Assembly: GCA_038503075.1 (NCBI GenBank)
Contig: JBCAML010000011.1
Span: 1,054,001 to 1,118,000, forward strand
From: Gyromitra esculenta
Lineage: Eukaryota > Ascomycota > Pezizomycetes > Pezizales > Discinaceae
Direction of reading: 5' to 3'
DNA length: 64,000 bases
The position numbers and the translations under genes are program-made. Shown here in pieces: positions 1 through 10,880 of the stretch. A model generated the notes under the pieces. It saw only the letters and a list, made by a program, of their open reading frames with translations, did no database searches and had not been told where the DNA came from. The number at the start of each line of letters is the position of its first letter. The first letter of the stretch is position 1.

Positions 1-3000
1 CCATCTTCCAGAACCCTGGGTTCGCTTTGAACTGGAAGTAGCCTAGGTTCGCCATGATAATCGTGTCTGCAAAAAGCGGCTCCTTCTCTGTTCCGAGGAC
101 GAGCTGAGCTCCTTTTGGTGCGCCACCGGCGGTGACGTCCTGAGAGTGACCTTCGATGAGAATGCTACGGAGCTCATAGAGAGCTTCGACGTCGCTGCCC
201 TTGAGACGGTCTTTAAGGGACCCAAGCTTAAGATTGTCAAGGTCGTAGATACATTCTTCAGGGTTCACCAACCAGGATGGGGGAACGTCCATGCTAAGTG
301 AGAGAAGTGGAAGCTCTGGAATGTTCTCAAAGTGGGCCTTTGGATCAACAACTCGACTATCAAAAAACATTAGTAATTATTGTATCAGTAGAAAAAGATG
401 CAGAGACATACCCAGAATCGTCAAACCTCGGCGCAGAGTTAAGAACGTGTCTATAAAACCTCTTAACCGGCAACTCATCGATCATCCTCTGGGGATTCAA
501 GTAAATCCTCAAATACACACCCTCCATCTCGCTCAAAACCTTCAAAATGGGCACGATCTTCTGAGCCATTTCGCTCGCCGGATCCACGCTCGCCACAACC
601 TGAAAGGTTGCGCTATCCCGATTGCCACTCTCGATAACCGTATGCTCTCCCTTCCACAGTTTCAAAAAGGCGTCCGTCCTTGCTAGCACCGGTGTATCAA
701 ATAGTCCAGTCGGGGCCTCAGAAGCACTCGTCAACGCAACCAAATTCGTCAATTCTGCAGACCTCCCATTCAGCTTCTCGAGCACACCAAACGCGTCAGC
801 TGCACCTAGGACCGGCAAGATACGTCGAGACCATTCATAGTCAAGTAATTGTTTAAAGTCCTCCGCGCCGAAAGTATCAGTGACAAGAATAGGCCCAACA
901 ACACGTCCATTAACTACTAACCCACGCTGCCCAGGCTTGAATCCCACCTTCCCGGCTAGCCCCCTCACACTCTCCCAGAATTTTCCAGCCTCGATATGAT
1001 CCGGATACGACCATCCCGCACTCTTGACATCCGTCTGGAACCCTGCCATCAACGTCTCAATCTTCGGCAATTCAACATGCCCCAGCTCCGGTTTCACTTC
1101 CTCCAAAAGTAATTGCAGCCTCTCCGGCACAGAAAAGAAGTTCACCTGTTGCAGTTGGTACAACAACGTACTCAGCGCCGCCGTTCCCGTCCCTACCTCC
1201 GGATTATTAACCAGCACCAAATCGACCCCGGGAGAAGCCTTCTGGAGCTCCGCAGCACCCTGCAAAAGTTGATACCCGTCCTTCTCGTCGAAGTCGCCAA
1301 CAACCCAGATTGTAGTCGAAGAGAGTTTCGACGGCTTATCATTCTGCACCTTCGGAAGCTGCTGGAAGACATTCGCATACTCGGTTTTCAACTCAACAGT
1401 GTTAACTAACACGATCTTCGTCTCATCCTCGGGAATAATATGGGCATTCCTTCGCGCCACTGCACCAGCGAGCAGGAGCTCCGTAATGTCGCTGTTATCG
1501 TCGATAAGCTCCTCATAAACCGCACGTTGCGTAACACCCACATCTGCCTGAAGCCGCGCACTCATAGCTTGCATCCAACCCTCGTCGCGGGGGAGATATA
1601 GACCATTGATGAAGACAGGAGGAACGGGTGAGTTGACGGCTAGTCTAGCACCCCATCTCTCCGTCTTCTTGGTCCACTCTTCAATATCGATCGCGCCGAT
1701 CACCTCGTCAAGGGAGAGGGCGGGTTTATCGCTACGCGGTGCAGTGTCTTTAAGGACACTTGTAAATACCTGGGAGGCTGGCTTAGACATAGAGTTGGTT
1801 GCAAGAAGACCATCGAGATAGTTCAATGCAGTGCTAAGACCGTAGGAGTCTCTAAGGTGGTAAAACACTTTTGCCTGCGAGATAGATTCAGGTGTCTTCG
1901 CAAGGGGTACGAGACCGAACCGGATACCGATCTTACGCTCGACGAAGACACGCAGTTGTTCAGTTATGAGCAGGAGGTCTTCACGCGAGGTGAAGTCGAT
2001 TGGGATGACGAGATGGTGGACGTTCTTACGGAGCGGATGGAGCTGGCCGGGATAGATACGACGGAGGAGCTATAGTCACTTAGTAAAAGACCTACTGTGG
2101 AAGCGAATAGATATTCTAGAGGATGGACACACAGTAGACACACTCGGCGACCATTCCTTGTATCTCTTGTCTTTTTCCAAATCGTTCAACCAAATAATCA
2201 CACCCCCACCCTCACTCGCATCCCTCCAGTCGAATCTCTGCGGGATCTCTGCCTGCTTTGAGTCCGCCAGAATCTGGTGGCTTAGCACCTGAACCGTCTC
2301 AGTACTATTAAGCCCTAACACTGCGAAGCCCTTAATCGCTTTTCTCTCCCTTCTTAGATGTTCCAAGAGCGCAAACGCATTGATCTGACTATACTCGATC
2401 TGGATGCCATTAATCCACAATGTATTCTGTCCCGCTCCTAGGAACGCATCCCAATTATGTCGCAGCTCAGTCATGATCTCCGGATCTGCTTCAGCCGCCG
2501 CAACCCTTACAGAGTGTTTTGGAAAGTCCTGCGTCAGCTTCAGCAGCGTGGAAAGCGGGTCCTCGGAGTTCATGATGAACGCTGCTGCCTTAGTGCCTAA
2601 GAAAGCTATATCCTTTGCCTGTAGCGGGGCGATGTCTTGTATTTCCTCATTATCGAGATCAGGGACTTGGGTTGCGGAGGCAGGCTCTCCCGATGCGTCT
2701 TCGGAAGAGACGTCGCGGTCGTCCATAACTATGTAGTCCGTTTTCTTAAGCGTAAGCTCGACGCCGTAGCCAGAGAGCATAACGGGGCGATCTTCACGTG
2801 TGGTAGCGGGACGGTGGCGCACGCGGTAATTGATGCGGCCGGCAGCGGCAAATTCTTTGAGGATTTCATGGTGAAGCTTAAACTCGGGGGAGTGTATATC
2901 AGCCCAGAGGATGGCGGCGGGGACACCCTCTTTCTCCGGTTCATAGACACGATCGAAGGCGAGCTTCCGGCGCTCACTAGGATACGTTAGTTTCTTAGAT

Positions 3001-3600
3001 TATGGAAATTAAAACTTGCTAGAGCTCTAACTAAACATACTTTGGGTACCGCTCCCAGCTACCGATCATGTCCCGGTAGTCTCCGGTTGTTTTGCAGACT
3101 TGCTTATGGCTCCATTGGAGCCATGCAGCACACCCAGGGTCATACAACTTTCCCATCCGCGGCTCGAGCATGTTTTCGTAGTAATGGTAGTGAGCTTCGA
3201 TGCGTGGGGCTGCGGCGTGAATCGAGAGAGCGAGATTGAAAGACGCGAGTTCCTCGGGAGAGGTTAGAAAACCTTCCTCGCGAACAGCGCGAAGAAACGC
3301 CGAGTACAAGTCGGCATCAGTAGATGCATTACGGAATTCGCCGGAAGCTATGCGATCAAGTAGTGGGTAGTAAGAGAATGGTGTTTCATCGGCGGCGGTT
3401 TCTCTAAGTATCAAAAATAAGCTATTACCGATCAAACCGAAGTGAAACAGCACTTACAATAGCTCTAAAAGAAATGGAGCTCCGTTCCAGGAAGCTTTGA
3501 GACCAACATTGACGGCGGGACTACAGGCCGCCAGACGGAAGAAGGGGGTCAGTAGGAGCAGACCCGTAGGAAGGCTTCTCCGGAGATCGGTCAATCGCAT
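1..3600 (-). CDS. gpt1: UDP-glucose:glycoprotein glucosyltransferase, 3' end outside window
   Basis: ER-lumen folding sensor that re-glucosylates N-glycans of misfolded glycoproteins so that they re-enter the calnexin cycle. Exons read as complement of 3458-3600, 3041-3403, 2142-2976, 412-2069 and 1-356, all phase-consistent, giving about 1118 residues; the family usually has about 1500, so the C-terminal GT24 catalytic domain lies beyond base 1. The start at 3600 gives a signal peptide (MRLTDLRRSLPTGLLLLTPF, then a small-residue stretch). Family landmarks: ASWNGAPFLLELL near the N-terminus, KLAFDRVYEPEK, LRRIYPGQLHPLRKNVHH, and near the left edge LSMDVPPSWLVNPEE and FADTIIMANLGYFQFKANPG. These span the thioredoxin-like domains and the start of the beta-sandwich. 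No internal lesion seen. Kre5-type paralogues are less likely because the sequence is close to the canonical UGGT consensus. Confidence 0.94.
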
Positions 3601-4685
3601 GCTGTTGAGTTTTTAATTCAACGTAGTCGATACGGCTTAAGATTGTAGGGAAGAAAGGTTTCAATCCATGCACGGAGAAGAAAGAAAAAAGGGAAAAGAA
3701 GCTGCAGAATCGAAATAAGTCCGGAACAGTGAGAGAGAAGTACTGTATATCTGTCACTTGGTTGTGTTGAGATCTCGAATCCCACGTGACACCAGAATTG
3801 GCGGCTGAAAAACGCCAAGACCAATAAGGCCACGCTTGCCCGTCCAGGCCGGCGAATGACATTCCGTGATCGGGAGAAAAAAAGAATCGGAAATAGAGAG
3901 AAGGGAGGATAGGAACAACAAGAGGGAGAATACCGGAAATAGAAATGCAGAAAGCCCAGCTCCGATCTGGATCCTTATCGGGATGCCGCAGGAGAGAAGA
4001 AGGCTGTTCCGTGAAAACTCAGAGCCCCGTCTGATGGAATCGAAATCCATCTACATCATGTACTTTAGATTTACGGAGAAATAGGGAAAAAGACGTCTCC
4101 GATAGATGAGAGACAGCAGACAGATAGGTTCTACTGTAGAGCCGCCTCCGGGTAGACTCCCGTCTCGCTAGCAGGAAACGGGCATTGGAGAATCTATTTC
4201 AAGGTTGTGATGCCCTAGGTATGTGCTTTAGATAACGGCTGAGACTTGAGAGATCCATCAACCATCATCTAGGTATCCATCCATCCATTCATCCAGGGCA
4301 ACGGCTTGCTGGTATGTATGTACTGTAGAGTAAATCGGACATCCAGCACAATTATGCAACCCTTGAGCACTCACCCGAGGCTCCCAGCAAGCAAAGCAGG
4401 GTCAGGCAAGGCGAGGCAAGGCAAGGCAAGAAGCAGCTCAGTTCAACTCGATAGCCTTCATTGGGCATCCTCGATAACCGGAACAGCCGGGCATCTCAGC
4501 GTTACTCTACCCTACTCAACCCTACCTAGCACGGTGATCTGCCGTGCAACTTGTCTTTTCTGAATCGCCCCCGAGCTTTGTTCTCGACTCGATGGGCTTC
4601 GAGTTGGCCGATGAGCAAAATCCACAGATCAGGGACAGCGGGATTCTGACCATTGTTTTACTTGCTGTCATGTTTAATTGCTTAC

Positions 4686-4718
4686 ATCCATCCGTCCATC
4701 CATCCATCCATCCATCCC
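4686..4718. repeat. CCAT tetranucleotide microsatellite
   Basis: About eight near-perfect CCAT units with one G-for-A change. A shorter tract of the same unit lies at 4276-4295. Non-coding; expected to vary in length between strains. Confidence 0.85.
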
Positions 4719-4851
4719 TTCGCCCCAGAAGAGGTCACGTTTCTTGTCCTGTTACCTCTACCATCCTTCTCCGGAAGCCGCGCTGGCCATGGCCTTAAGG
4801 ATTCGAGGTGCAATTGCCAACAACACCTCCAAGGGGGTGAGGAACGATGAT

Positions 4852-4873
4852 GGTGGTGGTGGTGGTGGTGGTG
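4852..4873. repeat. GGT trinucleotide microsatellite
   Basis: An uninterrupted run of GGT units in the spacer upstream of the acidic orphan. No gene reads through it. Confidence 0.85.
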
Positions 4874-5558
4874 ATGGAGGGGAGACGCGGCTTGCGGACC
4901 CGTACTGTAACCCCGCTAAAGCAGAACCGCATCCTCGCGTGGGAGACCTCGCCCGTTGGACCAGCGCATGTTGTGGCAGTCACTCGTCCCAGAGCTCACT
5001 CTGCAATTTCCTTTGTGCTGCACTCTGATGCAATCGTCACTTTCATGCATGGCGTTGAGGTACCCTAGGCTTCAGCACCGCTACCAGTGACTCAAGAAAA
5101 GAAATTTCTGCTGTTTCTGTTTCTGCTTCTGCTGTTGCAATTCCATTCTGCTGCTGTTGCTTTCTTTTTCCGCCCCCCTAAATCACGCCCCCTCCCTTTC
5201 CAGCAGCCGGTCTCGTAGAAAGTGACCTCTTTTCTGCCCGCCCCCGCTCAACGGGAGCCCCATCTTCTTTTTCTGCGCACAATTGGGTGTTGGTTGGATG
5301 AGTGAGACGGGCTTTGCATCATTGTGCGAAGCTGACGACTGGGGAGGAGAGAGAAAGACGCCTGCCCCGTCGTCATCCACAAATTCGTTTTTCTGCCTCC
5401 TCCTTCCCCGAAATTTAGAGTTGAGCGCAGAGTCAACCCACCCACCACACCATCCGCCCACTCACCCACTCACGCATGCTCTCCCGCAGCACCCTTAGAC
5501 ATATAATAACAATGTACATGGAGCCATAAACTACTTCCTCCTTCTCCACTTTCGATTG

Positions 5559-5565
5559 TATAAAA
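5559..5565 (+). promoter_or_regulatory. TATA-box candidate for the acidic orphan
   Basis: TATAAAA lies about 160 nt upstream of the first ATG of the following reading frame and is followed by a C/T-rich leader, a common fungal promoter arrangement. Support is by position and sequence only. Confidence 0.4.
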
Positions 5566-5724
5566 CCAGACTGCATCCCCCTCTAATCCCGAGGAAGCTC
5601 TCCCCTCCCACAAAACATCGTCAACCCATTGCTCCCTTCCATCACCCCAACCATCACTCGACCTGGTTGTTGTCTTCTCCTCACCGCAACCCTGTCCCCC
5701 ACTACCATTCCCACTGCCACCATA

Positions 5725-6363
5725 ATGGACCGTCGCCCCTCTGTTCCGTTCCAGCACCAACCTTGGTCAACCTCCAAATCCTCCTCACCCCTTCCCATTC
5801 CCTCGCCTCGCCTCCACCCTATAACTCCCAGCGTTCACACAGAATGGCAAAAGCTTCGCTTCACACAATCCCAGAATACCCGTGTCCATCAATTCCGCTC
5901 TCACACACCGCCATCCCTCTCCCCGTCGCCGGCACCATCAAACAGTAGCTACTACTACGATTCAGACATTGAGATTGAAGAACTCGCCGACTCTCCATCG
6001 GAAGATAGCGGGATTGAACTCCTTATCGGGGAGTACGAAGAGGCACCCGAGAACTACGGCAAGACGGCCTACGATTCTGCTGACGAGGACGTCAAGAAGG
6101 GCCATCGCAGCATACTGTATGGTCTCGAGAAGCTCAACACAGCGCGAGAGACACCACGTCACAGCAAGAGATCCTATGCCGAAAGCAGCGGGGAAGAAAG
6201 TGGGAGCAGCTACGATAGCGGTATTAGTTCCGTCGACTCGGATTGGAGTCGCAGAGTGAGGCGGCGGGTCGTTAAGAGGTTGGCGGATGATTGCATTAGT
6301 GTGTGCTCCTTTGATGACGGGTCGAACAATTCATCGGATAACGAAATCGATATGGAATTATGA
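5725..6363 (+). CDS. Acidic, Ser-rich orphan protein (212 aa)
   Basis: Intronless frame. The first ATG gives MDRRPSVPFQHQPW; the open frame extends further upstream but without an ATG. Residues 1-75 are rich in Ser and Pro. Residues 78-110 are acidic (YYYDSDIEIEELADSPSEDS), and the C-terminal half has repeated SGEESGS/DSGISSVDSD clusters followed by a basic RRVRRRVVKR stretch that could act as a nuclear-localisation signal. No enzymatic domain recognised; it looks largely disordered. A TATA box lies upstream and a long T-rich stretch follows. The coding potential is plausible rather than proven. Confidence 0.55.
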   Translation: MDRRPSVPFQHQPWSTSKSSSPLPIPSPRLHPITPSVHTEWQKLRFTQSQNTRVHQFRSHTPPSLSPSPAPSNSSYYYDSDIEIEELADSPSEDSGIELLIGEYEEAPENYGKTAYDSADEDVKKGHRSILYGLEKLNTARETPRHSKRSYAESSGEESGSSYDSGISSVDSDWSRRVRRRVVKRLADDCISVCSFDDGSNNSSDNEIDMEL

Positions 6364-7933
6364 TTAAGCTTGGTATATACGATTACGACTACGATTACGA
6401 TTTTTGGTGCTGGATTTGAACCTTTATTATCATTCTACTTCTTTGGTGGTTTCCATTGCTTTTTTTATCTTCCTTTTAATCCTTCTTGTTGCATCACGAA
6501 GATACGCCTCTACGATTATCTCTTTTTGTTTCTCATTATTATGTTCCTTCATGTCCCTGGGTTCCGGTTTTTTTAGCACAAAAAAAGAAGGGGGTCACTG
6601 GTCATGGGTGGTGTTTTTTGTATTTTTATGTAGAGGCTTTTTCACTTGCATTGCATGGTTTCTTCATGGGCATTTTTTTCTTTGGGTTAAAAGGGCCTTT
6701 TCTTTTCTTTTCCTTTTTTCCCGTCTTCTTTCTTTCGGCTTGGTTGAGACCTCACTGGTAGGGTGGGATGAGGGGGTAAGAGGATGAGGGGTCTGCATGT
6801 AACCTTGTACAGCATTTTTTATCTTCCGGTTTTTATTCTTCGTGGGTTCTGGAAAACGGGTCACGCGGGTTATTTTTTTGTATGGTAACGGTAAACTTCA
6901 GATCTCGAACCTATATTTCGATATTTCTCGCGTGTTTTCGGAAGCATCAGTTGGGGGGGATTCAAAAAAAGGTTTTGCCTGAATCTCCTTTCTCCATATC
7001 CCCCGTCCAAATTACAATATCACTCCCGATTGGTTCTTGTGCAGTAGTGGGGGCCTACCTTCCGTCACGCACTAACATGAGGCAGAAAACGAAGCGCAAT
7101 GGAATAGAAATTAAGGGAAACTTTCCAGAAACCCAAGTTACGGCAGATGGGGAGATGCGTATTGTCGTCCCGTCTTTTTTTCCTTCGCCTCTCCCACGCA
7201 TCCCCTCCCGCCCCTTAAAATCGAGGTGAAACAGAAAAACCAATCTGATCGTTCTTCGCCCGAAGAGCATCGCGGAGTGGATCGAGAACGAAGGAGATTT
7301 GACAGGTTGAAGGAAAAAAAGTGTGGGGCAGAGATTGATCGTTGTGATATCCCTTTTTTTTTCTGTTGGGAGGAAGGTGTTGATTCGCGTGTAGATTTTG
7401 TGGGGTAAGCGAGCGTGTGAGAGTTGCTGGGGAAGATGGATCGTGATTGAGTGGTTGTTGGGTATTCCGATCAATTGCGAGTGAGATGCTGTGAGGTGTT
7501 TCAATCGGTACGGCGTGACAAGTGTGACGGGGCCATGGGGATATACACGTAGATATCTTGGATCACTAGGTGATAGGACGGTGAGTAGTATGTGCTATAG
7601 TTAGCACTAAGACGGGATTGTGCTATTTATTTATTTATTGGAACTTAATAGTTGAAGAAAAAGCAAGAGAGGTTTGGCCCTGGTTGATTAAGTGTGAAGA
7701 TTCTTAGGTAAATCGAGTAATATGGAATTTAGTGAACGCACGTCTTAGAGAAAGATTTGTGAGAGAGTCGAGAACGAGGCCAGAGTTATGCGAACTATTT
7801 CTCGGAAAAGAGAAAATCTGTTCGAAATTCAGTATTTAAATCTGGAGGTATGGATTTAGAATAATGAGAGGATAAAACCTTAACCCACTTGCTGAGACTA
7901 ATCACTCAACCAAGGAAAGAAGGTTTTGTATCG
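6364..7933. other. Intergenic region
   Basis: T-rich probable 3' UTR (about 6364-6850), then unremarkable AT-rich sequence. Short frames on both strands lack coding character. No RNA gene or repeat recognised. Confidence 0.5.
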
Positions 7934-8470
7934 TTAATTCCAGCCAAAAATTTCATCCGCAATTCTCCTCGCACCCTCTCTCCCCCTTGCATACCCCAAG
8001 TCAAAGATCCCCTCCGGATCTTCATCATCCACACAATACAGCCTTTCATCAACTCCCTCTAATAGCCAGCAGTACTTCTCATTGATCCCCGCCTTATGCA
8101 GAAACCCAACCACACCGTTCAGTGGCCTCAGTTCACCATATAGCAGCACGTTTTCTGCTAATTCACCGCTTCCAAAGTCAGGGTACCATTCTGAAGAGCT
8201 ATGGATACCTTTTAAGGTTGATAGTACAGTAGCAATGTATTGTAATGTTGATGAGAGAAGCTCGGTGGAAGGTGGAGTGAGACGGCGGAAGGTTGGGGTT
8301 TCTTTAAAAGGCGTGTATGGTTCGAAATACTTAACGTAGGAAGTGGACTCGTCATGAAGAAACTTCTTTTCGAAGGTGTGTAGCGTTGATAGGTCGAGTA
8401 AACTGGTACTGAAGGTATTTGGGGTATTTGGGGTCCTGGGGGTATTTGATAGAATAAATCTGGATGGCAT
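7934..8470 (-). CDS. Hypothetical protein (178 aa)
   Basis: Single-exon frame from ATG at 8470 to the stop at 7934. The N-terminus is Thr/Pro/Asn-rich (TPRTPNTPNTFSTS). The rest has mixed, globular-looking composition, with an aromatic stretch around YVKYFEPYTPF and an acidic C-terminal segment (YCVDDEDPEGIFDLGYARGR). No signal peptide, transmembrane segment or known motif. The balanced composition and length support a real gene; function unknown. Confidence 0.6.
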   Translation of the reverse strand: MPSRFILSNTPRTPNTPNTFSTSLLDLSTLHTFEKKFLHDESTSYVKYFEPYTPFKETPTFRRLTPPSTELLSSTLQYIATVLSTLKGIHSSSEWYPDFGSGELAENVLLYGELRPLNGVVGFLHKAGINEKYCWLLEGVDERLYCVDDEDPEGIFDLGYARGREGARRIADEIFGWN

Positions 8471-9335
8471 ATTTCCGTGGTAGCAAAAAATGCTGTTCGG
8501 ATAGTTGGTTCTAAGCTCTCTTCTTTGAGAAAATATTATGACTAAAGAGATGCTTGGTGTTATGTGAAGTGTTCTATATATTTTTTTGAGCTCCTGGAGT
8601 CTCTGTTTGTTGGTGACTTGTAGAGGAATGCAGGGTTTCGCTAGAAGATCTGAATCCCAACCCCCACAAGTCGATCGAAGTATAATTTTTTGGGGGGGGA
8701 CTCTTTAGCTTTTAGTGGTGCACTTTTTAATCGTAACTCGGTGCTAAAACCACTTTGGACAGGTTGGATTGAAGGGTTACTGTTTGTGTAATGGGTTATT
8801 TCTTCCTTTGATACCTGACTGTTACAGTGATATGTTTTTGCTATTTATCAATAAAAAAAACTAGTTTTGTGGTGAATACCTGTTCGTTTAGATGCCATTG
8901 TTCTAAGCCAAAATCCTAGCGATCTGAATGTCGTCTTTGTCTTCGTTTCTCTGCCTGTTAGAGTTGATGTTGAGATAGAGTTTTGCAGCCTCTTCATGGT
9001 GTCTTGGCAAATCTTCCTAGGATTGTTCTCTATTCATGTTATTACGGCAGGATGACATCACGGGAACTGTGAAACATATCCGCCAAGAACCAAGCATTTC
9101 ACCTTGCATCCGGGGAAAGATGGAAATCGCCTTCACGCATGGGGAAATGAACTTCGACGGGTCGAGATTCGATAACACACCTGATCAAGCATGACGTAAA
9201 TAGTGATAATGACTTGGTATTAATTGAGCCCAACTTCGCTCCAGTGTCCATATTTCCATCCCCCAAATTCGCCATTCAACACCATACCTATAGGAAACCT
9301 ACTTGTATTCCAAATACTTTTCTACGAATACCAAC
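8471..9335. other. Divergent intergenic region
   Basis: Probable shared promoter region between the 178-aa orphan (leftward) and the BTB-family gene (rightward). Nothing else recognised. Confidence 0.5.
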
Positions 9336-10880
9336 ATGGTGACTACTCGAAAAAATACCCGTGCGACTTCTAGTACCAGTGAGGAGCCGAAGCCAACCAC
9401 GGCTTCGCCCAAGAAGCAGGCCCAGAAAAAGGCCTCATCCGCATCTCCTACAAAGTCGAAATCGAAAGCCGCATCAGGACGGAAGAGAAAGCCTGAAGAG
9501 TTAGCGCCAGAGTCTTCTAAGGATGAAAGACAAGCCAAACACCCCAAAAAAGTGGCTATGGAGGAAGAACCGGATGAAGATCAACCGAAAACGGCGTTGA
9601 GGCAGACAACATTGAGTAAGACAGGATCATTAGACAAACCACAGGAGGGGACGGATGAAGATATTGAAGAAGATGTGAAAGAGGGAATCATAGATACAGA
9701 AATGGTGGAAGACACTGAGACAGTCGAGAAAGAGAAAGGGGAAGAAGCTCAGGAGGAGGAAGAAAAGGATAAAAGTGAGGATCAACTCAAAGCCGAATCA
9801 GAGTCTGCGGTGTCGGTCTCTTCAGCTAGGGAAGAGAAAGTCGAAAAGTCCCCTATCATGGAAAAAGGTATTATGTACTTTTTTTTCCGCCCCAAGGTTG
9901 CGGTCGAGCACGCCGAGTCACTCAGTGATGTTCAGAGGTCTTATATAGTCCTCAGGCCACTGCCGCTGGGGGCAAGGTTAAAGGATGGGAAGGTACAGAA
10001 TGAAGAGTATAACAGACTTATTGCGATACCGAAAAAAAAAATTCCGGTCAGAGGGCACGAGAAATTTCTGTAAGCCGTGGGTTCAATTGGGTGGAAAAAA
10101 AAGTGCGAGAAGTGATTTGGTGGCTGATAGAATATAGGGCTTTCGTTGAGGAGCCAAAGATCTCAATCGAGGATCTTAAGAACAAATTTTTGAAGGGAAG
10201 AACTTATATGACAAAGACACAAGGGTAATAATCTACTCCCCATCTGTAGGAGTATAATCTCTTTCTACGTATTTCATTAATAATATGTAATATTGATACC
10301 CTATTTAGTGAACGTACAAGTTCTCCTATGGAAGCAATTGGGGAAGGCATCTACGCCATTACTAGGGATGAAAATGAACGGTCCTCACATATAGCCTATA
10401 TGCTCACCCTCCCATCAACCCCAGACGAGCTGCAGAAAGAATTTGGGTTGAGGGAACGCGGATCTTTCATTGTCAACGTTAGGAACCCAGAAACACCTGC
10501 GCCACCACAAGCAGGTATCCCAGATCCCGCAGAGTTTCCAAAGGAGTAAGCATCCAGCATCCAGTCTTTGTTCAGATGAGAAATGGATAATAAAAAACCG
10601 GTTTACTGATTTTAAATCCTCTAGGATAATGGATGAGTTCCGCGGTCTCAAATGGGGCGCCTTGGAGCCGAAACATTTAGATTACAAACACGCCGAGGTA
10701 TTATTCATCGGAGAGCCTGGTATCCCAAGTGAAGGAGAGCATAAGGCTACCGTTGAAGAGATGGAGAAACTAGAGGGTGAGGATGAAATTAGGGTCAAGC
10801 ACCTTCACGGGAATGCGGCTATATTCGCGGACCTCGAGTTAGATAAAAAGGAAATCGAGGGAATCGCGAGTACGTGGTAA
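9336..10880 (+). CDS. Fungal 'BTB domain transcription factor' family protein (437 aa)
   Basis: Exons 9336-10069, 10138-10224, 10309-10545 and 10625-10880 join in phase to 437 residues. Residues 1-185 are a disordered Lys/Glu/Ser-rich region with basic clusters (SGRKRKPEE) and acidic runs, suggesting a nuclear protein. From about residue 185 comes the conserved fungal core: EKGIMYFFFRPKV, RSYIVLRPLPLGARL, FLAFVEEPKISIEDLK, PMEAIGEGIYAIT, HIAYMLTLPSTPDELQ, IMDEFRGLKW and PKHLDYKHAEVLFIGE. The family is named 'BTB domain transcription factor' in fungal annotation, but I see no clear BTB fold motif, so the name is by family only. Three introns of 68-84 nt. Function is not established. Confidence 0.78.

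Larger units (their letters stand above)
3601..5724. other. Intergenic region between divergent genes, microsatellite-rich
   Basis: No convincing coding sequence on either strand. It should hold the promoters of the glucosyltransferase (leftward) and the acidic orphan (rightward). It contains CCAT tetramer tracts (4276-4295, 4686-4718), GGCAA-type pentamers (about 4405-4432), a GGT tract (4852-4873) and long polypyrimidine stretches at 5100-5220 and 5530-5700, typical of fungal promoters and 5' UTRs. Confidence 0.6.
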